A stretch of 64,000 bases of DNA from Sandaracinaceae bacterium (GCA_020633055.1 JACKEJ010000012.1:310001-374000), one strand, 5' to 3'; positions 40,301 through 49,179 are shown, counted from the first letter of the stretch. Translations and numbers: made by a program. Notes: generated by a model from the letters alone, not told the origin.

Positions 40301-40655
40301 TGCCCTCGTAGGCCGCCGAGCGTACCTCCTTCACGCCGTCGAGACCCTGCACGGCTTCTTCGACCGCGAGGATGATGGACTGCTCGATCTCCGCTGGGCT
40401 CGCGCCCGGGTACACGACGGAGATGGAGATGGTGTCGAGCTCGACCTCGGGGAACACCTCCTGACGCACGGACAAGAGCGCCAGCAGGCCGCCGAGCACC
40501 AGCACGAACATGAGCACGTTGGCGGCCACGCCGTTGCGCGCCATCCACGCGACGGGGCCCGTGATGCCTTCCGAGTGCCCGTCCTTGCGCTCGTCGAGCG
40601 GGACGTTGGGGTCCGGCGGCGGGAGATCGCTCGGATCGATGGGCGTCTGGCTCAC
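37317..40655 (-). CDS. RND efflux permease (HAE1/AcrB-type)
   Basis: This is a 1,112-residue proton-driven inner-membrane pump with 12 transmembrane helices and two large periplasmic loops. It contains the signature EVFPEVELDTISISVVYPGASPAEIE-type N-terminus and GMVVDDAIVVGE, whose two adjacent aspartates are the proton-relay residues of transmembrane helix 4. GTG start overlaps the adaptor stop (GTGA). It is the last gene of the TetR/OMF/adaptor/permease operon and should expel hydrophobic or toxic compounds; which ones cannot be read from sequence. It is slightly longer than AcrB (~1,050) through N- and C-terminal tails. Confidence 0.95.
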   Translation of the reverse strand: MSQTPIDPSDLPPPDPNVPLDERKDGHSEGITGPVAWMARNGVAANVLMFVLVLGGLLALLSVRQEVFPEVELDTISISVVYPGASPAEIEQSIILAVEEAVQGLDGVKEVRSAAYEGNGLVLVELQLGADQDRGLNDAKSAVDRITSFPQDAERPVVSLISNRTQAISLVLYGDLEEGTLRSLAEDTRRDLLSDPRVTYVEIGGTRELEISIEVPEDRLRQYGLTIDDIANRVRAASIELPAGTVRTTAGEVLLRTTERRDRGAEFGDIAVLARPDGTQLLLRDIANIRDGFAEDERAVRFNGQRAVMISAFRVGNETPLDVAAAVKEYAERASQQLPPGVHITTWADMSEMYADRIDLLRRNALQGLVLVLLILGLLLEARLAFWVTLGIPISFAGSIIFFDPAEVSINMISLFAFIVTLGMVVDDAIVVGESIYSLREKGFSRKDAAIKGVSSVGTPVVFSILTTCIAFMPMLFVPGVMGKFFRVLPIVVILVLLISLAESLFVLPAHLSHKMPWLMEKSLFFILIPLQLLPSKQVARFLEFIIQRTYLPTLKLALRWRYVTLVSGIALMMGSVGLIAGGRVGFSFLPKTAGDVITVMLKMPVGTPIADTRRALEQIAGVAESLIEQHQSNEGGTISRGIYLDIGANTSLEPDVTGGAGVFGSNLGTVMFYMVGQEQRAVTTSEIVRDWRAQVADIPGVDSLVFNYDVGVQPGSPVAIELIHEDSTVLEAAARRLADEIRAYSGLRDIDSGVAVGKEQLDFTLTAEGRAMGFTEADLARQVRAAYYGTEAVRQQRGRDEVRVFVRRPREDRVSLYEMEQMMVRSPSGVEVPLAQAAHVERGRAYTVIRRTDGRQTITVTADVEDGDTNAGEIVQRIVAGEVAQLERDIPGLTHSLGGEQQRQAETMSSLLMGFAFALFAMYALLAVAFKSYAQPLLVLLAIPFGFIGAVWGHVVMGYDLSIMSQMGIVALAGVVVNDSLILVDATNEFRREGHDIWRATLMGGARRFRPILLTSLTTFFGLAPMISETSVQARFLIPMAISLGFGVLFATFITLLLIPAAYMALDDATRGVGNFMHWLKGEKPDEEPEEPDGPADALISDPGLGSSPAE

Positions 40656-41884
40656 GGGGTCCCCTGGGTGGCGTCTGCCTCGTTTGCGTCGGGGGACGCC
40701 TGCGCGGTGGTGGTCGGCGCGCTGCCGGCCGTGCGCAGCCGCATGCCGGGGAGGGCGGTGCCAACCTGGCTGCGGATCACACGGTCACCCGCGTCGAGCC
40801 CGGTGCTGACCATGACCGAGTCCGGTAGGCCCCACACCACGCTCACGCGACGTGTCTCGAGGGTGTCGTCGGCGCTCATGACGTACACCACGTTGCCCTC
40901 GTGCACGGCCGCTCGCGGCACTTCGATGACGTCCTCGAGCGGCGGGGCGTCGATCTCGACGCCCACGAACGAACCCAGCAGCAGGGGGACGGGCCCGTCG
41001 AGGGGGTCCGGGATGGAGACGATCACGCGCGCCATCGCGCCGTTGGGGTCCAGGTCGGGCAGCAAGCGCACCACACGGCCGGTGCGCTCCACGCGCTGTC
41101 CCCCGACGTCCTGGACCACCGTCGCCTCGGACCCTTCGCTCTCCGAAACCACGATACTTGCGAGGGACGCGACGGGCACGCTCACCTGGATCCAGAACTC
41201 GTCGGTCCCCACCAATGTGGCGAGCTGCGACTGCGGCCCGACGACCTGGCCGACCTCGACCGCCTCCGTGGTGACCATGGCGTTGAAGGGCGCGCGGATG
41301 GTGGTGCGCGACAGGTTCAGGCGCGCCCGCTCGACGGAGCTGTTGGCGGCCACCACGCCCACCTGGGCCGTGCGCAGCTGCGGGTCGCGCGTGGCGAGGG
41401 CGCGGCCACTCTCCCCGGCCTCGGGGTCGCCGAAGGAGGCCCACTCGCGCTGGGCGACCGCTTGCCGGCCACGCTCCATCTGGAGCTCGAGCTCGGCGCG
41501 GTTGACCTCCGCCGTGCTCGCCTCGACGGCCAGGCGATAGTCGCGGGCGTCGATGCGCAGCAGCGTGTCGTTGGCCCGCACCCTCCCGCCCGCGACGAGC
41601 TGCTCGTGGTGCCAGCGCACACGACCGCCCACTTCGGGGATGACGACGACCTGGCGTGCTGGACGCACCGTGCCCTGGGCGCGAATGCGCACCTCGTGCG
41701 TGGCGCGCGCGACCGTGGTGACCTCCACCAGGATGCCCTCGTCGACGCGCTCCACGCGCTCGGCCTCGGGCCTGGTGTTCTTCATGTAGGTGAAGAACCC
41801 GGCCGCCATCCCGAGCACGAGCAGGATGAGGAGCAAGGAGACCAGCGCGCGACCTTTCTCGCTGCGAGAACGTGGGTTGGTCAT
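40652..41884 (-). CDS. RND efflux periplasmic adaptor (membrane fusion protein)
   Basis: This is a 410-residue adaptor. An N-terminal membrane anchor (about 13-34) precedes a lipoyl-like half (VRIRAQGTVRPARQVVVIPEVGGRV), a helical hairpin (AEVNRAELELQMERGRQAVA), the second lipoyl half with TTIRAPFNAMV, and beta-barrel and membrane-proximal domains (ARVIVSIPDP, VPRAAVHEGNVVYVM). The order is that of AcrA/MexA-like proteins. It overlaps both neighbours by 4 nt. It links the pump to the outer-membrane factor. Confidence 0.95.
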   Translation of the reverse strand: MTNPRSRSEKGRALVSLLLILLVLGMAAGFFTYMKNTRPEAERVERVDEGILVEVTTVARATHEVRIRAQGTVRPARQVVVIPEVGGRVRWHHEQLVAGGRVRANDTLLRIDARDYRLAVEASTAEVNRAELELQMERGRQAVAQREWASFGDPEAGESGRALATRDPQLRTAQVGVVAANSSVERARLNLSRTTIRAPFNAMVTTEAVEVGQVVGPQSQLATLVGTDEFWIQVSVPVASLASIVVSESEGSEATVVQDVGGQRVERTGRVVRLLPDLDPNGAMARVIVSIPDPLDGPVPLLLGSFVGVEIDAPPLEDVIEVPRAAVHEGNVVYVMSADDTLETRRVSVVWGLPDSVMVSTGLDAGDRVIRSQVGTALPGMRLRTAGSAPTTTAQASPDANEADATQGTP

Positions 41885-43410
41885 GGCGTGTTGCTTTCAG
41901 CTTCTTCGATGAGGGAGTCGGCCCAGGTGCCGCCGAGCGCCCGGTGGAGTTGGATGCGGTGGGAGAGCAGTTGCCGCCGCGCGTCCAGCAGCGCGGCCTG
42001 GGCGCCTTGGTGCATGGCGATGGCGGTCAGGACCGGCAGGAAGTCGCTCAGGCCCTGGCGATAACGTGCCTGCGCCGCGTCGAGCGTGGCAGCGGTGAGC
42101 TCGAGGCGACGCTCGAGGTGCTGGAGCCGCACCCGCTCTTGGCGCTCCTGGACGAGGGCGGCCTCCACCTCCACCAGCGCGTGCAAGATGACGTCGTGGA
42201 AGTTCTCGACCGCCTCGGCGACGCGCGCCCGCTCGAGCTCGACCATGCCGCGTCCGCGGAAGCCGTCGAAGAGCGGCACCGAGAGCTGAGCGCTGGCCTG
42301 GTACGTGAAGCCATGCACGGCGCCCGTGAAGCGGCTGGCGTCGAAGCCGGGGATGCTGTTCTCGCCCGGCTCGATGATCTCCGAGTCACTCCAGCTGTAG
42401 GTGGGCGTGAACTGCAGCACGATGGTGGGCAGCCGCTGGGCGATGGCCACGCTGACGCGGCGGTCGCTCGCCTCGATGCGACGGGCCGCCGCACGGACGT
42501 CTGGCCGGTTCATCAGCAGCGACGCTGGGAACTGTGCGTCTGGGGGAGCTGGCAGGTCGGGCAGGGTGCCCGCCGCCTCGGGGAACGGACTGCTCGGCGC
42601 CTCACCAATGAGGATGGACAGGCGCTGACGCAGGACCTCCTCCGTGCCCGAGAGGAGCGCCAGCTGCGCATCTGCGTCAGCGACTTGCACGCGTTGCTGG
42701 TGCACGTCCACGGCGCTCGCGAGCCCCTGGTTGAAGCGCAGCTCGACGAGCTCTTGGTACGTCTGGTTGGTCTGCTGTTGCTCGGTCAGCAGGTCGCGCT
42801 GGGCGCGCACGGAGCGCAGGTCGAACCACGCCTCGGTGATGGACGCGACGAGCGTGATGTAGGCTGCCTGCGCGTCCAGGCGCATGGCCTCCGCGTCCAA
42901 GCGCGCAGCCTCGGCCTCGCGGCTGCGGCGGGCCCACAGGTCCACTTCGTAGCTGACTGGGAGCGACGCGCTGACCGTCATGGTGCGGGTGTTGCCTTGG
43001 AAGGCGCTGCGCTGCGTTCCCACACCGAAGCGCGCATCGAAGCTGAGCTGTGGGAAGCGGGACGCGCGAGCGATCTCGGCCATGGCCTCGGCTTGCCGCA
43101 CGCGCGCGCGCATGGAGTTGAGCGAGAGGTTGATGGCCAGCGCGCGGCGGACCAGCGCGTCGAGCGCAGGATCTCCCAGCTGGTCCCACCACGGAGCGCT
43201 GATCTCGGTGGCCTCGCGCGCGCCCGGAGGAGGCGGCACGGCACCCGCGGTGAGGCTCGCGTCGGCGTCCTCCGCCCCGGACCCCTGAGAGGAGTAGCCC
43301 TCCGGCAGCGGATGCGCCGGCTGGGGATCGCGCAGCCGCTGGTACACGCAGCCAGGCGTCAACAGGCCGAGCGCAACGCTGCCGAGGATCGCGACGCGGG
43401 TTCTGGTCAT
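41881..43410 (-). CDS. Outer-membrane efflux lipoprotein (NodT/OprM-like)
   Basis: This is a 509-residue TolC-type outer-membrane factor. A lipobox (LTPG-C21) marks it as lipid-anchored. Two outer-membrane-efflux repeats with long helices follow (WWDQLGDPALDALVRRALAIN, LMNRPDVRAAARRIEASDRRV and SYEVDLWARRSREAEAARLDAEAM). The ATG overlaps the TetR stop, so the long upstream frame is not used. It is the second gene of the efflux operon. Confidence 0.93.
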   Translation of the reverse strand: MTRTRVAILGSVALGLLTPGCVYQRLRDPQPAHPLPEGYSSQGSGAEDADASLTAGAVPPPPGAREATEISAPWWDQLGDPALDALVRRALAINLSLNSMRARVRQAEAMAEIARASRFPQLSFDARFGVGTQRSAFQGNTRTMTVSASLPVSYEVDLWARRSREAEAARLDAEAMRLDAQAAYITLVASITEAWFDLRSVRAQRDLLTEQQQTNQTYQELVELRFNQGLASAVDVHQQRVQVADADAQLALLSGTEEVLRQRLSILIGEAPSSPFPEAAGTLPDLPAPPDAQFPASLLMNRPDVRAAARRIEASDRRVSVAIAQRLPTIVLQFTPTYSWSDSEIIEPGENSIPGFDASRFTGAVHGFTYQASAQLSVPLFDGFRGRGMVELERARVAEAVENFHDVILHALVEVEAALVQERQERVRLQHLERRLELTAATLDAAQARYRQGLSDFLPVLTAIAMHQGAQAALLDARRQLLSHRIQLHRALGGTWADSLIEEAESNTP

Positions 43411-44087
43411 CCGATGGGCCCAGCTTTCGGCCCGGCGATGGCGCGCAGGCTCTGTTGGATGTGGAACGGGACGATGGCGTCCATGTCGATCGGGAAGGGC
43501 AGGCGCTTGCTGAACTCGTCGGCCCCGAGGTGCGCCATGAACACGCCGAGCAGGCTCGTCCACAGCTGGAGGTTGAGGAGGAAGGGGTCGAGGTCGGCCC
43601 GGATGCTGCCGTCCTGCTGACCGAGCCGCGTCGCGTCGAGTCCCAACTTGGTGATCTCACCAACGGAGCGGCGGTACTCGGCGAACGACTCGCTGTTGGG
43701 GTCGAGGTTCTGCCCTGGCACGCTCCAGCTGATGGCGAACCGGAACATGTGCGGGTGCCGGACGAACCACTCCGCGTAGGCGTTCAGCATGCTGCCCATC
43801 TTCGCCAACCCGACGGACTCCGCGTCGGACGCCGCGCGCAGGAACGGGATGAAGTCCCGCATCGAGCGCACCGCGATCTCCGCGCACAAGGCGTCCTTGT
43901 TCTGGAAGTACAGGTACAGCGCGCCCTTCGAGAGCTCGGCCCTCCGGGCGACGGCGTCCATGGACATCTCCCAGTAGCCCGTCTCGACGACGAACTCCTG
44001 GGCCGCAGCCACGATGGCTTCGCGACGCGCTTCACGCTCGCGCTCGCGGCGCGAGGGCAGCTTGCAGGTGGGGCGGATGGACGACAT
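43407..44087 (-). CDS. TetR-family regulator of the efflux operon
   Basis: This is a 226-residue repressor. The N-terminal helix-turn-helix (MSMDAVARRAELSKGALYLYFQNKDAL) is intact; the C-terminal half is a variable ligand-binding domain. The start at 44087 (MSSIRPTCK) is preferred to one 19 codons earlier because the earlier stretch is not TetR-like. It is the first gene of the operon and probably autoregulates, since a 17-bp palindrome lies 74 bp upstream of its start. Confidence 0.93.
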   Translation of the reverse strand: MSSIRPTCKLPSRREREREARREAIVAAAQEFVVETGYWEMSMDAVARRAELSKGALYLYFQNKDALCAEIAVRSMRDFIPFLRAASDAESVGLAKMGSMLNAYAEWFVRHPHMFRFAISWSVPGQNLDPNSESFAEYRRSVGEITKLGLDATRLGQQDGSIRADLDPFLLNLQLWTSLLGVFMAHLGADEFSKRLPFPIDMDAIVPFHIQQSLRAIAGPKAGPIG

Positions 44088-44160
44088 GGCGCTGTCGGGG
44101 GGGACGGCAGAGCGAGACGTAGCGCCAGCGCCGAGGGCCGGCAAGGAAGTTTTTGACTGC

Positions 44161-44177
44161 CGGTCAGTAAATGACCG
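44161..44177. promoter_or_regulatory. Candidate TetR operator
   Basis: CGGTCA (44161-44166) and TGACCG (44172-44177) are perfect inverted repeats around GTAAA. A TTGACTG just upstream (44153-44159) partly extends a TetR-type TTGACTG-N-CAGTAA pattern. It lies 74 bp upstream of the TetR start, where an autoregulatory operator is expected. Binding is inference. Confidence 0.6.
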
Positions 44178-44261
44178 CTAGTCGCACGGGATCCCTGCGC
44201 CTTCGCGGACTGTGAAGAAATGCAAACGATGTCAGCGGGATACCGACTCCGCCCGGTTCGG

Positions 44262-44645
44262 TCAGATGCAGACGAGCCCAGAAGGGCTCAGCTCGCACGT
44301 CAGCCCTGCGGGGCAGTCCGCGTCGTCGGCGCACTCTTCGAGGCAGAACGCGTTGCGGGCCTCGTCCGCGCCAGGGGCCACGATGATGCCTTCGCGGTCG
44401 ACGGGGGTGCACGCGAGCGTGGGCGAACACGGGAAGCGGATCGCGCAGCGCGACGTGCAGAAACCGGCCCCCGCCGTCGTACCGTTCGGGTCGGCGCGCA
44501 GGACGACGCAGTCGAGTCCGACGGTGCACTGCGGGGTACTCTCGCAGGCCTCGAACAATCTGCGCTCCGTACTGCCCTCGCAAGCGCTCAGCAGGACGGC
44601 CACGCAGACCAAGCCCCAGCGGCCGAGGGTGTGCAGCGATGACAC
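44262..44645 (-). CDS. Cys-rich lipoprotein
   Basis: The 127-residue protein starts at a GTG (44645) chosen because it gives a short lipoprotein signal peptide with lipobox LLSA-C22. The mature part has about 12 cysteines in a pattern of CESTPQCTVGLDC, FCTSRC, CSPTLAC and CLEECADDADCPAGLTC, the disulfide-rich EGF/Dickkopf-like modules common in myxobacterial surface lipoproteins. An ATG at 44711 would give a longer N-terminus without a good signal peptide. It is divergent from the HEAT gene and upstream of, but separated by the operator from, the TetR gene. Confidence 0.7.
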   Translation of the reverse strand: MSSLHTLGRWGLVCVAVLLSACEGSTERRLFEACESTPQCTVGLDCVVLRADPNGTTAGAGFCTSRCAIRFPCSPTLACTPVDREGIIVAPGADEARNAFCLEECADDADCPAGLTCELSPSGLVCI

Positions 44646-44709
44646 GCGGCGACCATACCATGCCACTCTCGGCTCGGCGCGCGCCCTAGCAAGTGTCAGA
44701 CTCTGCAGC

Positions 44710-45924
44710 ATGTCCGGCTGGCCTAGTCGCAGGGGTTCGTCGACAGCCCACCCAGCGTGGCGTGGCGTCCCCTGGTGTGTGGTGATGGCGCTCGGCGTGG
44801 CGGGCTGCGGGAGCGACTCCGACCGCCCCGTCCCGCAATCCCCCGCAGAGCCGCAGGCCGCGCTGGTGCAGCTGTCCGGGCACGAACGCGAGCGCATCCC
44901 CGAGGTGCTCGCCGAGCTCCGTGCGGGGGCCTTCTCGCGTAGCGCGATGGTGCGCGACAACGCCCGCATTTTTCTGTTCTTGGCCGAGACCGCATCGGAC
45001 GACGAGGTGGTCGCGGGGTCGCTGCGCGCCTTGCGCTCGACATGGACGCACAGCCCTCGCTACGAACGACAGATGGCGCTGCTCACGCCCGAGTACGGGG
45101 CCGTCGTGCGGCTCAGGCTCCACGACGAGCGCCCCGTGGTCCAGGCGGCGGCCATCGAAGCGGCCGAGAAGACGCTGCTGACCGACCCCCCCGACGAGCG
45201 CGTGGCCGAGGAGCTGGCGGCGCTCGCGTTGGCCCACCCCGACCCCGCAGGGCGCCTCGCCGCCCTCGAAGTGCTCTGGAACGTGACGACGCTGCGGACT
45301 CACCCCGAGTCGATGCGCCCCTACGTCGATGCCCTCTCGGCCCAGCAGCCCTGGCTGGTTTCGGCGTCGTTGTTCCGGCTGTCCGGCTTCGGCGCGGCGT
45401 ATCCCGATGCGGCGAACCTTCGAGCTCGTCTGATCGAGCTGCTCGGGCACGACGACCCCGGCGTGCGGGGACGGGCTGCCACCACGCTCTCCAGCGTCGT
45501 CGGTGTGGCGGACCCCGCGCGCGACGCGGCCGGGCGGGCGATCGAACCGCTCCTGCGGGACGAGCACCCGTTCGTGCGCTCCGCCGCCGCGACCGCCCTC
45601 GCGTGGCTCGATCAACGCACGGCCGTGCCCGCCATCGTCGCGCTGCTCGACGACTCGGCGCGCGACACGTACGACCTGCGCGGGTTCACGCGGCTCGATG
45701 GGACCCCGGGGTTCCTGCACCACGACGGGTCGCCCTGGTCGCGCGTCGACGACGCCGCCCTGCGCGCGCTCCAAGCGTTCAGCGCGCGCGTCGGAGGGCG
45801 CTTCACCTTCGACATCCAGCAGGACCGCCTCGACGAGTCCTTCGCGTCGGCGCACCGCACCGCGCGTGCTTGGTTCGAGACCGCACGCGGCGCGCTGTCC
45901 ACCGTCCCGTCAGCCGGGCGGTAG
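44710..45924 (+). CDS. HEAT-repeat lipoprotein
   Basis: This is a 404-residue protein. The ATG at 44710 yields a signal peptide with lipobox VAG-C33; the frame further upstream is unsupported. The body is a series of two-helix repeats with HEAT-like turns (VRLRLHDERPVVQAAAIEAAEK, LIELLGHDDPGVRGRAATTLSSV, LLRDEHPFVRSAAATALAWL), probably a protein-protein scaffold on the inner or outer membrane. Its last 15 nt overlap the end of the convergent exporter gene. Confidence 0.8.
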   Translation: MSGWPSRRGSSTAHPAWRGVPWCVVMALGVAGCGSDSDRPVPQSPAEPQAALVQLSGHERERIPEVLAELRAGAFSRSAMVRDNARIFLFLAETASDDEVVAGSLRALRSTWTHSPRYERQMALLTPEYGAVVRLRLHDERPVVQAAAIEAAEKTLLTDPPDERVAEELAALALAHPDPAGRLAALEVLWNVTTLRTHPESMRPYVDALSAQQPWLVSASLFRLSGFGAAYPDAANLRARLIELLGHDDPGVRGRAATTLSSVVGVADPARDAAGRAIEPLLRDEHPFVRSAAATALAWLDQRTAVPAIVALLDDSARDTYDLRGFTRLDGTPGFLHHDGSPWSRVDDAALRALQAFSARVGGRFTFDIQQDRLDESFASAHRTARAWFETARGALSTVPSAGR

Positions 45925-48423
45925 CGTCCCCTGCGCGCGCGCTGCGTCGCGCTTGCGGAGTACGATCAGGAGGGCCGGCATGGTGATGACCGCGCTGATC
46001 AGGCAGGTGACCTCGCTGATGGCCATGGCCGCGCCGAAGCTGTTGAGGGCCTGGTTGGCGCTGGTGTAGAGGGTGGAGTACCCGACGATGGTCGTGAGCG
46101 AGCAGAGCACCACCGCGCCGCCCGTCTCTTCCACGGCTGCGCGCACCGGGTTCGGCGTGTCCAGCTCGCACTCGAGCGAGTAGCGGCGCATGACGTTCAC
46201 GCCGTAGTCCACGCCGTTCCCGAAGGTGATGGGGAACGCGACGAAGTTCAGGAAGTTCAGCTTCATGCCGGCGAGCGCCATGGAGGCCGCCATCCACACG
46301 ATCCCGAGGAGGAGCGCCATCATCGTCAGCGCGCGTTCACGCAGGCGACGGAACGTCAGGATCACCAGCACGAGCGTCGCCAAGAACGAGACGACGATGG
46401 TGCGCGGTCCGTCGTCGCTGATGACCTGAATCATGTCGGCGAACACCGGCGCGCGGCCCGCGAGGGGCGGGCGCGTACCGTCGGCCAGCCGCACCTCCCG
46501 CAGCGCCGCCGCCCACGCCATCAGATACCGCCCGTCCCACACGGACTCGCCGCGCTGCTTCTCCACGACGATCAGCCGGCCCCGCGTCCCGTCGCGTTCC
46601 GTGAACGGTCGCGCCACGTCCTCGGGCAAGTCCGCGAGCGTCAGCGCGTGGAGGTCTTCGGGGGGGGTGTGCTCGTCGAGCTGCGCGAGCTGCTCCGCGT
46701 CGGCGTAGGGGCGCATCTCCTCCAGCAGCTCGCGAATCTCTGCGAGGAGGGGGAGCTTGGCCTCTTGGTCGCTGGGGAGGAGATCCTGGATCACGCGCAC
46801 TCGGGACCACGGGGCGTGATCCTCGTCCCGCAGGCGCTCCAGCTCGTCGCGGAGGGGGAGGGCATCCGCGACGTCGTCGACCACCAGCACGATGCCCTGA
46901 CCCTTGTCCGACGACGACAGGAAGTCACCGATGCGCGCGTTGATGCGCTGCGCGGTGGTGGAGCCCTCGCGCAGGGACTTCAGGTTGCGGAAGTCGTACT
47001 CCAGCGGGTCGCCGGCCAGGTATTGGTACATGACCACGCTGGCCCCGACACCGAGCACCGCGCTCAGCGCGAGGGCAGCGCGGGGGGCGCGCTCCACCAT
47101 GGCCGCGAACGCGCGTCCGAACACGCTGGCTCGCACGCCCTCTTCGGCGAGCTTCAGCGGCCTCATCCGTTCGCTGAGCGCCGTCGCAGCCGGGAGCACC
47201 AGCATCGCGCCGAACCAGCACAGCACCATCCCGGCGAACCCGATGATCCCGAAGTCCCTGAAGCCGCGGAAGTCGGTGATGATCAGCGATCCGTACGCCA
47301 CCGCAGCCGCCAGGGAGGCCGCCGCGGTGGCCAGCCAGACCCCGCGGTGGGTTTGCTGCATCGCCTGCTCCACGCTGCGCCCAGCGCGACGCTCCTCGAA
47401 GTAGCGCGCCAGCCAGATGATGTTGGGGTTGATCCCGTTGCCGATGACGATGCTGCCGAGGAACGCCGTGGACGTGTTCAGGTAGTCGACCGCCAGCTCG
47501 GCGAAGCCGAACGTGATCACCACGGGCACCATGAGCGCGAAGCCCAGCAGCGGGATGCTGCGCGCCTTGCGGAAGAACACGAAGATGGCGCTCAGGACCA
47601 ACACGATGGTGAGCGTGGTGGCGAGCACGAGCTCGTCCTTGATCGCGTCGTGCTCTTCACGCGCCACCACCAGGTCGCCGGCGAAGGTCAGCCGCAGGTC
47701 CGGCGCGAAGCGGCTGGGGTCGATGTCGGCCGCGATGGCCTCGACGCTCTCGCGCAGGGTGCGAATGCCTCGCGCGTTGCCGCCCTTGAGGTCGCTGCGC
47801 ACGAAGATGACCAGCAGGTTGCCGTCAGGGTGGACGTAGAAGCCCCCTGGGAAGCGGGAGAGCCTGGCGCGCCCCTCCTCGGCCCGCGCGCGCATCCGCG
47901 CCATGACCTCGTCGGGCCCCGGCGGCGGCGTGGTGCAGTCGTCCTCCAGGCACACGAAGAACGGGTTCCGGCGGTTGTGCTCGAACATCACGCGCTCCTC
48001 GAGCGCCGAGCGGATCTCACGCAGGTCGTCGACCGAGGCGAACAGGTGCTTGTTCTCCTCCACGAACGTCTCGTAGGTGCCAACGTTCCAGTCCACGCTG
48101 CGCACCAGCTCCCGTGGCAGGTCCTCGAGCCGCGGCACCAGCTCGCGCGCGAAGCCCTGCATGGCCTCGAGGTCTTCGGACTCGATGGCCAGCGTCAGCG
48201 TGTTCAACCCCGCGACGCGCCCTTCGATCCGCGCGATGTCCTGCACGCTCGGCTTGTCGCGCGGCAGGAGCGCGTCCCAGGCGCTGTTCAGGCCCAGCTG
48301 CCGGACGAGAGGGACCGCGGCCGCCGCGAGCAGGAGCGCCGCAACGACGAACGCGCCCGCCCGCCGGAATTGGAGGCTGGCGAGGCGGTCGAGCAGCGCA
48401 TGAATGGCTTGGATGAAGCGCAT
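45910..48423 (-). CDS. MMPL/RND-superfamily transporter (HpnN-like)
   Basis: This is an 837-residue inner-membrane protein of the RND/MMPL superfamily. Two repeats each have one helix, a periplasmic loop and five further helices (about 12 in total). Segments such as FGFAELAVDYLNTSTAFLGSI and FVAFPITFGNGVDYGVNVMRRY are typical of the sterol-sensing-like core; the second matches the GxxxDY region of MMPL and HpnN lipid exporters. Cargo is probably a lipid or hopanoid (family inference). It overlaps the HEAT lipoprotein gene by 15 nt at the 3' ends. Confidence 0.88.
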   Translation of the reverse strand: MRFIQAIHALLDRLASLQFRRAGAFVVAALLLAAAAVPLVRQLGLNSAWDALLPRDKPSVQDIARIEGRVAGLNTLTLAIESEDLEAMQGFARELVPRLEDLPRELVRSVDWNVGTYETFVEENKHLFASVDDLREIRSALEERVMFEHNRRNPFFVCLEDDCTTPPPGPDEVMARMRARAEEGRARLSRFPGGFYVHPDGNLLVIFVRSDLKGGNARGIRTLRESVEAIAADIDPSRFAPDLRLTFAGDLVVAREEHDAIKDELVLATTLTIVLVLSAIFVFFRKARSIPLLGFALMVPVVITFGFAELAVDYLNTSTAFLGSIVIGNGINPNIIWLARYFEERRAGRSVEQAMQQTHRGVWLATAAASLAAAVAYGSLIITDFRGFRDFGIIGFAGMVLCWFGAMLVLPAATALSERMRPLKLAEEGVRASVFGRAFAAMVERAPRAALALSAVLGVGASVVMYQYLAGDPLEYDFRNLKSLREGSTTAQRINARIGDFLSSSDKGQGIVLVVDDVADALPLRDELERLRDEDHAPWSRVRVIQDLLPSDQEAKLPLLAEIRELLEEMRPYADAEQLAQLDEHTPPEDLHALTLADLPEDVARPFTERDGTRGRLIVVEKQRGESVWDGRYLMAWAAALREVRLADGTRPPLAGRAPVFADMIQVISDDGPRTIVVSFLATLVLVILTFRRLRERALTMMALLLGIVWMAASMALAGMKLNFLNFVAFPITFGNGVDYGVNVMRRYSLECELDTPNPVRAAVEETGGAVVLCSLTTIVGYSTLYTSANQALNSFGAAMAISEVTCLISAVITMPALLIVLRKRDAARAQGTLPPG

Positions 48424-48597
48424 GGCGAGCGACTATGCCCGCCGCTGCGGGCGCTGTCATGCCGACGCCCTGCCATGTGCGCCACGAGAAAATCGTGACG
48501 GCGCGCAATGGCGCGCGGGCTGCGCCGAAGACCCCGCGTGCGGTGCAGCGCCGCCCCGCGTTCGCGCGGACCACCCCACGTCTCCAAAGGAGCCCTG

Positions 48598-49110
48598 ATG
48601 ACCAGCCCGATCTCCACCGTATCGTTCATCGTCGTCCTCGCAGCCACGATGGTCTGCCTCACCGACTGGCTCTTCCGCAGCGTCCTCACGCTGCGGAGCC
48701 CGCGACCCATGCGCGCAGCGGCCGCCACCCTCGCGCTCTCGTCTCTGACGGTCGGCCCCTCGGTGTTCGGGGTGGACGCCCTCCTGGGAGGGGACCTGGC
48801 CAGCTTGACGCGCGGTCTGCTGGCGCTCCTGGTCGGAGTCGTCCAGACGGGCCTCGTGGTCCGTCTCGTGTTCGATGCGTCGCTCCCCACGGCGCTCGCG
48901 CATGGCCTCATCCTCCAGCTCGCGTGGGGGGCCATGTCCGTCCTGGTGCTGCTCTTCGACCGGCTCGGAGGGCACTACTACGCGGTCCCCCTCGTGGCGT
49001 TCGTGGCCGTCCATGCGGTCGGGCGCGCCCGCGACCGGGACCTCGTGCGCCGCCTCAGCAGCGTCCCGCCGACGGCGCCGAACGCCGACCTGCGCGCCAA
49101 CCCCGCCTGA
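48598..49110 (+). CDS. Small integral membrane protein, 170 aa
   Basis: AAAGGAG precedes the ATG, which supports this start over a longer frame. About five hydrophobic segments (ISTVSFIVVLAATMVCL, AAAATLALSSLTV, GLLALLVGVVQTGLVVRLVF, ILQLAWGAMSVLVLLF, YYAVPLVAFVAVHAV) and a charged C-terminal tail indicate a polytopic inner-membrane protein. I do not recognise the family. It is divergent from the MMPL gene and convergent with the desaturase. Confidence 0.7.
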   Translation: MTSPISTVSFIVVLAATMVCLTDWLFRSVLTLRSPRPMRAAAATLALSSLTVGPSVFGVDALLGGDLASLTRGLLALLVGVVQTGLVVRLVFDASLPTALAHGLILQLAWGAMSVLVLLFDRLGGHYYAVPLVAFVAVHAVGRARDRDLVRRLSSVPPTAPNADLRANPA

Positions 49111-49179
49111 TCCCAGAGCCCCGAGGGTGCCCCACGACCGCGCTGGCCCGGCCGAGGGGCGCGGGTCTGCCGGCAGCGC

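Noticed and set aside
43411..43563. Upstream extension of the outer-membrane efflux gene
   Set aside because: It overlaps the TetR coding region and the ATG at 43410 gives a lipoprotein signal peptide with a 4-nt operon overlap.
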